A stretch of DNA of 64,000 nucleotides from Aeropyrum camini SY1 = JCM 12091 (GTDB lineage Archaea; Thermoproteota; Thermoprotei_A; Sulfolobales; Acidilobaceae), in NCBI RefSeq assembly GCF_000591035.1, contig NC_022521.1:1054001-1118000 (forward strand), in the 5' to 3' direction. Position numbers and translations under genes: made by a program. A model generated the notes under the pieces. The model saw only the letters and a list, made by a program, of their open reading frames with translations. It had not been told where the DNA came from and did no database searches. How positions within the stretch are numbered: position 1 is the first letter of the stretch; the number at the start of each line of letters is the position of its first letter. This document shows positions 33,813-42,667 of this stretch, piece after piece.

Positions 33813-35489
33813 TTGGTAGGACGCGTTTCTATAGAGAGTGTACTCCGCAGGATAGACAGACGGGGGTATAAGGCGTATAAGGATCTAGCTGGCGCATCCG
33901 AGGACCTCGGCAGGATGGAGGTGAGGGTGTCAAGGGTTCAGGGAGACCCCTTCGCCCCTCCCAGCGTTATCGAGGTTCATGTGAAGAGGGTTAAACCCCC
34001 GGCGGGAGCCCACCCCGTGCCATATGCGGACTACGCCCATAGGCTGCTCAGCGGGATTCTACCGAGGTATTCCATGAGGGGTGTTGGCGAGGGTGGCAGC
34101 GGCAGGCTTTCAGTACCCACACCTTCACCCATAGTCATACCCAGGAGCGCTGTGGAGGCCAGGCCTAGGAACGGGGAGTTCTGGAGCCTCCTCTTCCGGG
34201 TTTGGGCTGGTCTACCCTCGAGGGGGAGGAGGGTTCTGGCGGGGGCTGCGAGGGAGCTCCTTCTTGACAGGCTGCCGAGGGCTGTGGAGAGGGTTCTCGA
34301 GGACCTCGCCGGTGGGGATGTGGAGAGGCATATATCCGTCTGGAAGGACCAGGAGTACATAAGGTCTAGACTCGACGATATGGGTCTCTACGCCTTTGTG
34401 GGAGACGGGTCGATTCTCCCCAGGAAGTGTGGAGGCTGCTGGGAGCCTCTGGAGGATGCTGTGCCCTTCGAGAGCCCGCCAAGCATGAGGGTTGAGATAG
34501 AGCTGCCTAGTGGTAGGGTTATCAGCGGTATGGGGCTGCCTAGGGGGGTTACCACTATAACCGGCCCCGCTTTCCACGGGAAGACTACTCTGGCGGAGGC
34601 TATAGCCCACGGCGTGTGGAACCACATACCCGGAGACGGTAGGGAGCTCGTCGTAAGCGACCACATGCTAGCCTATGTCGAGAGCGAGAACGGCAGGTGG
34701 GTTTCGTGCGTCGACGCGTCGCCCTTCATAGAAGCGCTCCCAGGCGGGGCCGATACACGCTGCTTCACCACGCCTGACGCCAGCGGTGCAACCAGCATAG
34801 CGGCGTCGATACAGGAGTATGTCGAAGCCGGCGCCTCGGGGGTGCTGTTCGACGAGGACCAGACCGCCACAAACATTATACATAGGGACGTCTGGGCGGA
34901 GGAGATCACCGGTAAGAGGACGGTAAACCCCCTGAGCGATATGGCGCCTAGCATGAAGAAGGCTGGCCTATCAATGATAGCCGTTGCGAGCGGGGCTATG
35001 CCCCTGCTAGAGAGTTCTGATAGGATAGTGGTTATGGATGAGTTTAGATCCCGCGACGCCACTGAGAAGAGGCTCGAGGCCTCCAGGGTTCTAAGGGAAA
35101 TGGGGTATAGGAGGGTGGCGAAGGAGTATGGACGCCCGGCTGGCCGGGTGGTGGCTGAGGCTAGGGTGCTGGAGAAGCCCAGGGTTAAGGGCTTCGTGGC
35201 CGAGGCTAGAAACCTGAAGGATAGGATTGACCTGAGGCCGCTCAGGCAGGTTGAGGAGGAGCAGCAGCTATCAACAGCGTGGAGAGCGGCCAGCGTCATC
35301 GCATCCAGAAGAGGCGCCAGCATAGCGGGGCTGGCGCGGGAGATCTCCAGCAGGCTATGGAGGTGGGACTACAGCATGCTCACTTCCAAACCAGGCCCGG
35401 AGATATCCTATGTGAGGCCCCTTGAGATAGCGTTCATGGTCAACAGGATACCAGGCCTCAGAGCCTGCTACGGCCGCTACTGCGGCTAG
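33813..35489 (+). CDS. ABC-class ATPase (COG3044 / PF09818 family)
   Basis: A 558-residue soluble ATPase of a poorly studied family. The N-terminal RNA-binding-like half contains DPFAPPSVIEVHV and IPRSAVEARPRNGEF. The ATPase half has the Walker A ITGPAFHGKTTLAEAIAHGVWNH, a signature-like DASGATSIAASIQEYVEAG, and Walker B GVLFDEDQTATN, followed by ITPLS-type ITGKRTVNPLSDM and the switch-like MIAVASGAMPLLESSDRIVVMDEF. Known members bind double-stranded RNA in trypanosome mitochondria; archaeal function is unknown. The likely TTG start is 33813. It sits between two minus-strand membrane-hydrolase genes and overlaps the second by four bases. Confidence 0.9.
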   Translation: MVGRVSIESVLRRIDRRGYKAYKDLAGASEDLGRMEVRVSRVQGDPFAPPSVIEVHVKRVKPPAGAHPVPYADYAHRLLSGILPRYSMRGVGEGGSGRLSVPTPSPIVIPRSAVEARPRNGEFWSLLFRVWAGLPSRGRRVLAGAARELLLDRLPRAVERVLEDLAGGDVERHISVWKDQEYIRSRLDDMGLYAFVGDGSILPRKCGGCWEPLEDAVPFESPPSMRVEIELPSGRVISGMGLPRGVTTITGPAFHGKTTLAEAIAHGVWNHIPGDGRELVVSDHMLAYVESENGRWVSCVDASPFIEALPGGADTRCFTTPDASGATSIAASIQEYVEAGASGVLFDEDQTATNIIHRDVWAEEITGKRTVNPLSDMAPSMKKAGLSMIAVASGAMPLLESSDRIVVMDEFRSRDATEKRLEASRVLREMGYRRVAKEYGRPAGRVVAEARVLEKPRVKGFVAEARNLKDRIDLRPLRQVEEEQQLSTAWRAASVIASRRGASIAGLAREISSRLWRWDYSMLTSKPGPEISYVRPLEIAFMVNRIPGLRACYGRYCG

Positions 35490-35956
35490 CTAAGAGCCAT
35501 TAAAACGCCTATTAGAGTTAAAGAGAGGCCTGCCAACGAGAATACCCCGTTAAGCACAGGATCATCCCACCTACCCAGCGGTACCGACACCCTTCTACCC
35601 AAAACCCACACGCCCGTAGGGTTGAGCGCGTCGAGGAATAGGTGGCTTGCCCCGGAGGCCAGAAACACTAGACAGCCGCCGAGCTCGCACTCAAGGGTCC
35701 CCCCGGCCATATAGCCAGCCACTAGCCCGGCGGCCGCCGAGACCGGGGCCAGGGTTTCCACGCTGTGGAGAAGCCTAGTCCTGAGGCTGAAGGCCTGGAC
35801 AGTCTCGTGCGATAGCCGATCTATAGCAATGTGGATGGCGGCGGAGGCTAGAACTAGGGGCAGTAGGCAGGCTCCGCCGAAGCCTGCTTCATACGCCATA
35901 GATGCTGCTAGAGCAGCCGCCCCGAGGCCAAAAACTATGTGGGTCTCGGTCTTCAA
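35486..35956 (-). CDS. YdjM/DUF1286-like membrane protein
   Basis: A 156-residue membrane protein with about four hydrophobic stretches and a recurring His/Asp pattern: KTETHIVFGLG at the N-terminus, IHIAIDRLSHE, RTRLLHSVETLAP, and GASHLFLDALNPTGVWVLG. The pattern HxxxD, SHE, LLHS and SHLFLDALNPTG is that of archaeal DUF1286/YdjM-like membrane hydrolases, and the protein shows general likeness to the one encoded at 33173-33658. Function unknown. Convergent overlap with the ABC-class ATPase gene is four bases. Confidence 0.75.
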   Translation of the reverse strand: MKTETHIVFGLGAAALAASMAYEAGFGGACLLPLVLASAAIHIAIDRLSHETVQAFSLRTRLLHSVETLAPVSAAAGLVAGYMAGGTLECELGGCLVFLASGASHLFLDALNPTGVWVLGRRVSVPLGRWDDPVLNGVFSLAGLSLTLIGVLMALS

Positions 35957-35970
35957 ACCGCTTGCCTCCC

Positions 35971-36939
35971 CTAGTATAGGAGCGCGAGAATGTCGCCTAT
36001 TCCGAAGATCCTACCTAGAACATCCCCGAATATATACGCCGCGGCTGCGGTTCCGAAGAGCACGCCGAGGTTCTCCACGATCTCCCGCCTAAAGCTAGTC
36101 TCGTTTATGACGGCGCTGTAGAATACGAAGGCGGTTATTAGGACCACGGCCAGCATTACGCTCGCCACGAAGGCCAGTATGTTCGAGTGGGTGATGAAGT
36201 ATGGCAAGGCAAGGGTTACTACCGCGAAGAAGTAGGCGATCCCTGTTGCTATAGCTGAGGGTAGGGGGGCGGTAGTGCTCGACTCGTGTTTAGCCTGGAG
36301 ATACGCCGCCGCCGCCATAGATATGGCTGCGGAAAGCCCTACTATAAGGCCCGCCACACCCGCCACCAAGGTTGTGGAGGTCGCGCCGAGGAACCCGGCG
36401 TGGACACCGGTAATCTCGACTATAGCGTCGGCAAGTCCTAAAGCTATGAAGCCTAGATACCTTACTATGTTCTCGTTGATCCTAGATATAAGATAGTTCT
36501 CGTGGCTTATCTCCTCCTCTATAATCCCCTCCAGCTTCCTCCTAGCCTCGCCGTCGAGATTCTCGAGGAACTTCTTATAAGACTCTATAACCTCCTTCTC
36601 GTGCCTCTCCAGGAATTTAACAGTAAATGTAACCCCGAGCATCCGCCTTAGAAGCCCGAGTACCATAAGCCTGATTCTGGAGACACTAACTTTGCAGTCA
36701 CCACCGACTAACTCCTTCCAGAACTCGTAGTGGCGATACTCCTGCTCGGCCATCTCCCTCAATACTCTCCGGTTCTCCTCGTCCCCCTCAATCCCGGATA
36801 GATAGCTGTAAACTATGTAGTCTACGTACTCGTCCTCACAGAACCTCCTTGCCTCCTGCACACGCTCCTCCGTCAGCAAATCAAACCCACCCTCGCCCTG
36901 ACTCGGTACCCCCACCAGCGTCCTAGGCTCTAAACCCAC
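35971..36939 (-). CDS. Rubrerythrin/ferritin-like domain fused to VIT1/CCC1 iron transporter
   Basis: A 322-residue fusion. Residues about 20-150 form a four-helix di-iron domain with EDEYVDY, EMAEQEYRHYEFWKEL, FLERHEKEVIESY and EEEISHENYL supplying Glu/His ligands. Residues about 165-322 have five membrane helices of the VIT1/CCC1 family, beginning LGLADAIVEITGVHAGFLGAT. This layout matches membrane-bound ferritin-like (MbfA-type) proteins that export or detoxify iron or manganese. A TATA-like AGCTTATATCC (minus, about 36968-36978) gives a very short leader. It may have a shorter N-terminus than the open frame. Confidence 0.9.
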   Translation of the reverse strand: MGLEPRTLVGVPSQGEGGFDLLTEERVQEARRFCEDEYVDYIVYSYLSGIEGDEENRRVLREMAEQEYRHYEFWKELVGGDCKVSVSRIRLMVLGLLRRMLGVTFTVKFLERHEKEVIESYKKFLENLDGEARRKLEGIIEEEISHENYLISRINENIVRYLGFIALGLADAIVEITGVHAGFLGATSTTLVAGVAGLIVGLSAAISMAAAAYLQAKHESSTTAPLPSAIATGIAYFFAVVTLALPYFITHSNILAFVASVMLAVVLITAFVFYSAVINETSFRREIVENLGVLFGTAAAAYIFGDVLGRIFGIGDILALLY

Positions 36940-37034
36940 ATTCTTAGGCTGTGCAGCGAGGCCTAAAGGATATAAGCTAGTACCCGCTAACCAATAACAG
37001 CCCTACACACAAAATAGTTAGAATGGCTGCTGGG

Positions 37035-37136
37035 GCCCCCGCCCCGGGAGCCTCTATGAGCTGGCTAGACGACGCCGACTCCGTGCGTGGCTGGTGTGGG
37101 GTAGCGGCGTGTGCGAGGGGCTCCCGGGCTGGGGGC
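37035..37136 (+). ncRNA. Long GC hairpin ahead of fumC (leader structure or small RNA)
   Basis: Bases 37035-37055 pair with 37116-37136 over 21 positions with one C-C mismatch and two G-T pairs; within the 60-base loop ACGCCG (37072-37077) pairs with CGGCGT (37105-37110). The whole element is 102 bases and ends 29 bases before the fumC ATG. It could be a structured mRNA leader, a separate small RNA, or terminal inverted repeats of a dead mobile element; no flanking target duplication is visible. The open reading frame of fumC extends across part of it, but the pairing argues against this being coding. Confidence 0.45.
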
Positions 37137-37165
37137 TAGAGCTTGTGTCGTGTGGGTGTTGGTGT

Positions 37166-38500
37166 ATGGGCAAGTACGTGGAGAGGGCTGTTAGGGTCTT
37201 CCTAAACACGGGTACGAGGTTTCCTGGGAGAATTGTGTGGGCTATAGGTATGGTTAAGTACTCGGCGGCGAGGGCTAACATGGAGCTCGGGCTTCTCGAC
37301 GAGAAAAGAGCTAAAGCTATTATGCAGGCGGCGCTTGAGGTCGCCGAGGGTAAGCACAGAGATAGAATCGTGGTAGACGTGTTCCAGACGGGCAGTGGAA
37401 CAGGGTTGAACATGAATGTGAACGAGGTGATAGCCGAGAGGGCTTCTGAGATAGCTGGTGTCGAGGTCCACCCTAATGACCACGTGAACATGGGACAGTC
37501 AAGCAACGACGTTATACCCACCACAATACGGCTGGCCGCTGCCTCGGCGGTCATAAACGAGCTGGTGCCCGCTCTTGAAGCCTTTATATCAAGCCTTGGC
37601 ATTGTTGAGGAGAGGTATGCTAACGTAGTGAAGCCCGGGCGCACCCACCTCCGCGACGCCCTCCCCGTCACCTTCGGCCAGGAAATGGGCGCCTTCAGAG
37701 ACGCTTTCTCCAAAGACCTCTCCATGGTCAGGAGCGCTCTGGAGGCGGTTCTGGAGGTACCTCTCGGCGGCACCGCCGTCGGTACTGGTCTCAACGCCCA
37801 CCCGGAATACCCGCGTAGAGCAGTTGCCATACTGGCCGAGAAGACGGGTATACCAGTCAAGCCTGCGGCCAGCCGGTTCAGGGCTATGAGGCTGGTCACA
37901 GACATAGCAATGCTCACAGCCGCGGTCAGGGCCGTAGCCATAGACCTCTGGAGGCTATCCCAGGACCTCAGGCTAATGTACAGCGGGCCGTTCACCGGTA
38001 TCGCCGAGGTTGAGATACCGCAGGAGGTCCCAGGCAGCAGCATGATGCCTGGCAAGGTGAACCCTGTTACACTAGAGGCTGCGATGCAGGCCGCGAGCTA
38101 TGCCATAGCCCTGGACAGCAGCCTGGTCCAGGCCTCCCTCCTCGGCGAGTTCGAGCTTAGCATGGGCCTCCCCCTGGCGGGCTATGCTGCGGTGAGGCAG
38201 GTAGAAATTGTAGCTGAGGCCCTTAGGAAGACCGCCAGTCTCGTCATAGAGAGGGTGGAGCCGAGGGTCGAGCGTATGAGGGAGCTTGCAGAGAGGAGCC
38301 AGGCACTGATAACACTGGTCGCGCCTATAATAGGCTACGAAAAGGCCGCAGAGGTTTCTAGGATGCTCTATGAGGGAAAGAGTATAAGGGAGGCTCTCAA
38401 AGCAGTAGGGCTTAGCGACGACGCTATAGAGAAGCTGCTCGACCTTGAAAAACTAGTTAAGCCTGGAATACCAAGTCTTGAGGTCGGGCGTAAAGGTTGA
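37166..38500 (+). CDS. fumC: Class II fumarate hydratase
   Basis: Converts fumarate and malate in the citric acid cycle. The 444-residue protein has VFQTGSGTGLNMNVNEV, HPNDHVNMGQSSNDVIPT, GRTHLRDALPVTFGQE and the superfamily signature GSSMMPGKVNP. These include the conserved Ser, His and Lys of the active site. The reading frame is open from 37094, but ATG 37166 gives the N-terminus MGKYVERAVRVFLNTGTRF, like other crenarchaeal enzymes, and avoids the hairpin upstream. The stop overlaps the start of the following DUF2286 gene (TTGA), implying co-translation. Confidence 0.95.
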   Translation: MGKYVERAVRVFLNTGTRFPGRIVWAIGMVKYSAARANMELGLLDEKRAKAIMQAALEVAEGKHRDRIVVDVFQTGSGTGLNMNVNEVIAERASEIAGVEVHPNDHVNMGQSSNDVIPTTIRLAAASAVINELVPALEAFISSLGIVEERYANVVKPGRTHLRDALPVTFGQEMGAFRDAFSKDLSMVRSALEAVLEVPLGGTAVGTGLNAHPEYPRRAVAILAEKTGIPVKPAASRFRAMRLVTDIAMLTAAVRAVAIDLWRLSQDLRLMYSGPFTGIAEVEIPQEVPGSSMMPGKVNPVTLEAAMQAASYAIALDSSLVQASLLGEFELSMGLPLAGYAAVRQVEIVAEALRKTASLVIERVEPRVERMRELAERSQALITLVAPIIGYEKAAEVSRMLYEGKSIREALKAVGLSDDAIEKLLDLEKLVKPGIPSLEVGRKG

Positions 38501-38925
38501 AAGTAGCTGTTATACGTGCAGAACATGGTAGGGTAGAGGAGAGCTTGATATTCGAGGCCAGGCTTGAGGAAGTCGTCAAGGACATGGCCAGACATGCTCT
38601 TGAGGAGTGGGATCCTAGCAGCAGCGATTTCCTGGTGATAAGCGATGACATAGAGATAACTGTTGTGAGTGACATCGAGGAGGATGTGCTGAGGGAGCTT
38701 GAGTCTCAGGGTAGAGTCGAAGTGGAAGGCGGGGAAACCAGGGTTCTAGTGCCCATATACTACATTAGTTTTGACAACGAGATGATTGACGACGAAAATT
38801 ATATAGACAGGAAGATACTAGTCATAGCCCCCCTAGTCTACAAAGGTTTCAAAGAGGAGCTTGAGGCGCACGCAGCCAGCATGACAACCCCACCACAGCG
38901 CCCAGGCGGGATCAAGAAGGTTTGA
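38497..38925 (+). CDS. DUF2286-like crenarchaeal protein
   Basis: A 142-residue acidic protein: KVAVIRAEHGRVEES at the N-terminus, then EEVVKDMARHALEEWDPSSSDFLVISDDIEITVV, a VLVPIYYISFDNEMIDDENYIDRKILVIAPLVY core and a hydrophilic tail. This order matches my memory of the archaeal DUF2286 family; function unknown. Its TTG start overlaps the fumC stop by four bases, so the two are translated from one message. No membrane segment or motif for catalysis. Confidence 0.7.
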   Translation: MKVAVIRAEHGRVEESLIFEARLEEVVKDMARHALEEWDPSSSDFLVISDDIEITVVSDIEEDVLRELESQGRVEVEGGETRVLVPIYYISFDNEMIDDENYIDRKILVIAPLVYKGFKEELEAHAASMTTPPQRPGGIKKV

Positions 38926-39017
38926 CGCATGGAATCACAGGTTAAACCACATCTTTAATTAGGTCTGCCACACCCTGATTCTAGAGGCTGTGACGACCTG
39001 AAAGGGGAGGAGGAGCC

Positions 39018-39401
39018 ATGAGTAAGCCCATATACGTGAGGTTCGAGGTTCCAGAGGACCTAGCTGAGAAGGCCTATGAGGCCGTTAAACGTGCTAGGGA
39101 GACTGGGAGGATAAAGAAGGGTACTAACGAGACCACTAAGGCTGTTGAGAGGGGTCTCGCCAAGCTGGTTGTTATAGCGGAAGACGTGGATCCCCCGGAG
39201 ATAGTCATGCACCTACCCCTTCTCTGTGACGAAAAGAAGATACCCTACGTCTATGTGCCCAGCAAGAAGAGGTTAGGCGAGGCTGCTGGTATAGAGGTTG
39301 CTGCTGCTAGTGTTGCCATAATCGAGCCTGGCGACGCCGACACCCTAGTAAGGGAGATTATAGAGAAAGTCAAGGAGCTTAGGGCTAAGGCTGGCGTATA
39401 G
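39018..39401 (+). CDS. rpl7ae: Ribosomal protein L7Ae
   Basis: K-turn-binding protein of the large ribosomal subunit that is also a core part of C/D and H/ACA guide RNPs and of archaeal RNase P. The 127-residue protein has [27 protein letters not shown], the RNA-binding signature, then [27 protein letters not shown] and an alpha-helical C-terminus. ATG 39018 follows a strong GGGGAGGAGGAG site. A TATA-like CTTTAATTA lies at about 38951-38959. It would be the binding partner for the candidate C/D RNA found elsewhere in this window. Confidence 0.97.
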   Translation: MSKPIYVRFEVPEDLAEKAYEAVKRARETGRIKKGTNETTKAVERGLAKLVVIAEDVDPPEIVMHLPLLCDEKKIPYVYVPSKKRLGEAAGIEVAAASVAIIEPGDADTLVREIIEKVKELRAKAGV

Positions 39402-39480
39402 AGCTGGGATTCTATTCCCGATCTACAAAGGCCCCTTAGCCCGTCAACATAGTTTTTCCACCTTCCTAAAAAGTTAAGTA

Positions 39481-39552
39481 AACATATAAAAGCCCCACTC
39501 CATTACACGGTAGTCTTCAACTGATGTTCGCGGAATAAGGTGGCTCTAGCAT
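39481..39552 (+). promoter_or_regulatory. truD promoter and ribosome binding site
   Basis: A clear TATA element CATATAAAAG at 39483-39492 would start transcription about 25 bases later, giving a leader of roughly 40 bases. A GGTGG site at 39539-39543 precedes the ATG at 39553 by nine bases. Confidence 0.6.
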
Positions 39553-40641
39553 ATGAGCAGCGGTTCTCAATGCCGGCCTGCCGACTGGGCTCTGGAAGAG
39601 CTCCTTGGCCTCCCCCATTCTACAGGTCCTGAAGCCGTCATACAGTTTCCCTGGGGCTTTAGGGTCGTCGAATCCCGTGCTGATTGGGAGAGGAGGAGGG
39701 GGTGGGTGCTTTACCTCGTTAGGAAGAAGCTGCTCAGCACGCCAGCAGCTGCTGGTGCGCTCTCAAGGCTTCTAGGGTGTAGGATATACTCTTACGCGGG
39801 TTTGAAGGATGCATGCTCTATCTCGTGGCAACACGTATCCCTATACAGGTGTAGAAAAACGCCTCTTAGGGTTAAGGCTTACGGCGGTAGGATGGAGGCA
39901 TGGCTTCTGGGGAGGGGGGGATACGTATACCCTGGGGGCCACAGGGGTAACATGTTCAGGATTAGGCTGGAGGCTCGCGGGGGTTGCAGGACTTCGAACC
40001 TAGAGTGGATTACCGGCCATTACGGTCCCCAGCGTTTTGGAGTGTCAAGGCCCAACACCCACTTGTATAGCATCTTATACGCTTCGGGGAGATGGGATCT
40101 CCTCGCCCGGGAGCTGGGGTACAGGTATCCTCTCGAGCGGAGAATTGCTCCTGGAGACTATGAGTCCAAGATACTTACCGAGATATCCAAGAGCCTGGCC
40201 CCTCCCCAGGGCCGCAGTTTCGGAGGAGTTGTGGTGGAAGCCTTCAGAAGTTACCTCTTCAACAGGGCGCTCACCCGCGCCGTCGAAGAGGGGAGGAGCC
40301 TCTGGTCGCTGGGAGAGTCTGCGGCTAGTGTCGTATGTGGAGGATACACGTACAGAGTACCAGTTGCCAGGCTCCCCTCTAGGACTCTCCTAGGCTCGCA
40401 TACCGGCTGGTCAAGGCTCGTAGCCAGGGTTATGGAGGAGGAGGGTGTGGAGCCTGGAATACTGCCCTTGAGGGGTGGTTTGAGGCCCCTTATCTACCCT
40501 GTCTGCAGGTATAGCTGCAGGCGTCTAGGCGATTCTGAGGTGTCGATACGCCTCCACCTTCCGCCGGGCGCCTTCGCCACCACAGCCCTTCTAGCCCTCT
40601 ACTCTATACTTTGGATAGACTCCTACTTGGAGTGCATGTAG
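39553..40641 (+). CDS. truD: tRNA pseudouridine synthase TruD (Pus7-like)
   Basis: Makes pseudouridine in tRNA (position 13 in most organisms; archaeal enzymes can differ). The 362-residue protein has the catalytic YSYAGLKDA motif with the nucleophilic Asp, GHRGNMFRIRL, and the family signature GPQRFGVSRPNTHL. It is somewhat shorter than bacterial and other archaeal TruD, with a compact insertion domain after the signature. It ends just before the convergent FAD oxidoreductase gene. Its frame uses many rare short codons only at the N-terminus, with no sign of disruption. Confidence 0.9.
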   Translation: MSSGSQCRPADWALEELLGLPHSTGPEAVIQFPWGFRVVESRADWERRRGWVLYLVRKKLLSTPAAAGALSRLLGCRIYSYAGLKDACSISWQHVSLYRCRKTPLRVKAYGGRMEAWLLGRGGYVYPGGHRGNMFRIRLEARGGCRTSNLEWITGHYGPQRFGVSRPNTHLYSILYASGRWDLLARELGYRYPLERRIAPGDYESKILTEISKSLAPPQGRSFGGVVVEAFRSYLFNRALTRAVEEGRSLWSLGESAASVVCGGYTYRVPVARLPSRTLLGSHTGWSRLVARVMEEEGVEPGILPLRGGLRPLIYPVCRYSCRRLGDSEVSIRLHLPPGAFATTALLALYSILWIDSYLECM

Positions 40642-40650
40642 GATTTTAAG

Positions 40651-42063
40651 CTAGATTTTTGCAAGAGGGCTCCTAGGCTTAACGCCGGCATCGACTAGCA
40701 GTCGAACGGCGGCATTGTGCCCAGGCACCCCCGACACCTGGCCTCCAGGGTGGCTGGAGGCGGATCCGTGGTATAGTCCTTCAACGGGTGTAGTATAGTC
40801 TGACCAGCCTTCGAAGGGCCTCCTATCAAGTATCCGGCCATCGTTTAGCGGCACGTGGTTGGGGTTGCCTGAGGAGTTTAGAAACTCCATGGCCAGAACA
40901 TGCTTATCTATACTCTCAACCCTGTCTACACAACTCACTCCCGCCGCGTTAAGAATCTCGTACGGGTCAGCACCGCCGAATAGCCCGGTGAGAGCCACCA
41001 CATGCCTCCTGGAGAGGCTATCCCGACCTTCTGGGTGGAGCGTGGGGTAGGCGGCCTCAAACCAGTAGCCCCTCCCCCATACTTCAACGAGAGACGGCCT
41101 GCCGCCAGCCCTGTAGAAAGGCTCGGGTTTGCAGCTAGTGAAAATGTTAAGCCTGTCAGCCACTAGAGAAGTTCTTGAAATCCTGTCTATCTCCCTCAGG
41201 ACCTCGCTCCCCAGTACATCCTTGGAGTCACCCAGTGCTTCTGGCAGCGCTACTATGCTCCCCGAGTATATCACCCTATCCGCTTCAAAAACCCTCTTCC
41301 CGATCCTAACGCCCTTTACCCTCTCGCCCTTAACCATTATCCCGGCGGGCCCTAAACCCTTGAATATGTCTACGCCGCTTCGCCTAGCCTTCTCCTCGAG
41401 ATCGAGGAGGAGAGGCGCCCATCCTCCGGGAATCTGCCTCCACACACCGCCGTTCCAGATATGCAGGAGAGATGCAGCCCCCGGTTCCGATTCGTAGCCG
41501 GGATACGTTACCAGCCCCCAGAGATCCCTAGGCAGCAGCTGTCCAAGGCCCTTCTCGAACCTCTTGCGGAACACACTCCCTAACTGCTCGCCGCCGCAGC
41601 GGCTGAGCACTTCAGAGGCCTCTTCAAGGCTTGGTGGTCTAACAGAAAATATTACCTCGCCGCTACACCGCCTCCACGAGTCGAGGAGGCTCACGAAGGC
41701 ACGAGCCTCAGACTGAGGCAGCCCTCTCTCCACGAATTCCTGCATAAGCGCGTCAAAGCTGGTCCACCACCTGAATATGGTTTCCCCCGATGATGCATCC
41801 ACCACAACCCAAGAGGGTTCGGCGAGCACGGTGTATGCACCGAGATTTACACCTAGAAATCTCGCGAGGCCCTCCGGGAACAGCCCCAATGCATATGCTA
41901 CCCTCGGGTATCTGACGCCTAGCGAGAGGCCGTCGGAGGAGAGGCCTCCCAGCTGGTCCCGGGCCTCTACCAAAGCTACTCTGGCACCGTGGAGTGCCAG
42001 CGTTAGCGCAGCAACTAAACCGTTGTGGCCGCCTCCCACAACAACGGCATCGTAACGCGGCAT
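40651..42063 (-). CDS. Phytoene-dehydrogenase-like FAD oxidoreductase
   Basis: A 470-residue flavoprotein with the N-terminal dinucleotide-binding signature VVVGGGHNGLVAALTLALHGARVALVEARDQLGG and a C-terminal GLYHGSASSHPGGQVSGVPGHNAA motif typical of the phytoene desaturase/CrtI and retinol-saturase group (COG1233). Archaeal members may act on isoprenoid chains, for example lipid or carotenoid reduction, but no such neighbour is present here. Substrate unknown. It is convergent with truD, separated by nine bases. Confidence 0.85.
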   Translation of the reverse strand: MPRYDAVVVGGGHNGLVAALTLALHGARVALVEARDQLGGLSSDGLSLGVRYPRVAYALGLFPEGLARFLGVNLGAYTVLAEPSWVVVDASSGETIFRWWTSFDALMQEFVERGLPQSEARAFVSLLDSWRRCSGEVIFSVRPPSLEEASEVLSRCGGEQLGSVFRKRFEKGLGQLLPRDLWGLVTYPGYESEPGAASLLHIWNGGVWRQIPGGWAPLLLDLEEKARRSGVDIFKGLGPAGIMVKGERVKGVRIGKRVFEADRVIYSGSIVALPEALGDSKDVLGSEVLREIDRISRTSLVADRLNIFTSCKPEPFYRAGGRPSLVEVWGRGYWFEAAYPTLHPEGRDSLSRRHVVALTGLFGGADPYEILNAAGVSCVDRVESIDKHVLAMEFLNSSGNPNHVPLNDGRILDRRPFEGWSDYTTPVEGLYHGSASSHPGGQVSGVPGHNAAVRLLVDAGVKPRSPLAKI

Positions 42064-42358
42064 ACCACTACACCCATCTAAATGTTGAAACCTGCTGGGG
42101 GGAGATAGGAGATTCGGCTATGTAAGGTGGTTACGCTTATTAGAGTGATCTGTGGGAATTCGGCTCCTAAGGGAGGAGTATTGAATTTTTAAAGTAGGAG
42201 ATTCATGGACATCGACATTAAGTTTCTCGTCACGGTGGAGCCTGGGTTAACGCAGTATATATACCTCCCCAGGTTCTCCCGTTAACGCCGGCGCGCTTAC
42301 GCCTTCTCCGCGGAAAAAACCCTGTTTCTCCTGCTAGCCTACCGGTCTTGCCGCTGCT
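42064..42358. promoter_or_regulatory. Intergenic region with alba terminator and TATA element
   Basis: 295 bases between two minus-strand genes. A run of six T on the minus strand (42314-42319) just past the alba gene looks like its terminator. Further along the minus strand, GGTATATATACTG (about 42254-42266) is a strong TATA-like palindrome, and CTTTAAAAATTC near 42187-42198 is another. No gene is seen. Confidence 0.45.
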
Positions 42359-42667
42359 TTAGGCTGCCTCGCCCGTCTTCTCGAGGCATATTTCTATGCT
42401 GCTGACCCTCCTAGTCCTCGTCTGGCCCTCCGGCGTCTGTACCTCGATCTCCTGGCTGTCTATCTTTATGTCCTTTATCTCGATGTTCTTTGCAAACCTC
42501 TTCCTAACTATCTCAACTGCGTCGACAGCGTGGTTTATGTTCCTGCCCCTGGCTTTCACCACAACCTGGTTGGTGCCCTGCTCCATCAGAGTGGTTAGTA
42601 TAGCTAGGACATAGTTCATTACAGGCTTCCTACCGATCCTGACCTCAGGTGCTCCCTCACATGCCAT
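42359..42667 (-). CDS. alba1: Alba chromatin protein (Alba1)
   Basis: DNA/RNA-binding chromatin protein of crenarchaea. The 102-residue protein has the diagnostic [22 protein letters not shown] with the Lys that can be acetylated, [20 protein letters not shown] and a C-terminal beta hairpin KIDSQEIE. The Sir2-type deacylase encoded at 16252-16998 is the family known to deacetylate Alba. The [12 protein letters not shown] start and length match the Alba1 of A. pernix as I recall it. It is divergent from the DUF763 gene with its own promoter. Confidence 0.96.
   Translation of the reverse strand: MACEGAPEVRIGRKPVMNYVLAILTTLMEQGTNQVVVKARGRNINHAVDAVEIVRKRFAKNIEIKDIKIDSQEIEVQTPEGQTRTRRVSSIEICLEKTGEAA

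Noticed and set aside
36940-37165. SRP or RNase P RNA as identity of the long hairpin
   Set aside because: The element is about 100 bases, far shorter than either RNA, and none of their conserved loops were found.
42064-42358. Guide RNA between the FAD oxidoreductase and alba genes
   Set aside because: A GTGACGA-like C box is on the minus strand after a strong TATA, but no D box follows within 80 bases.
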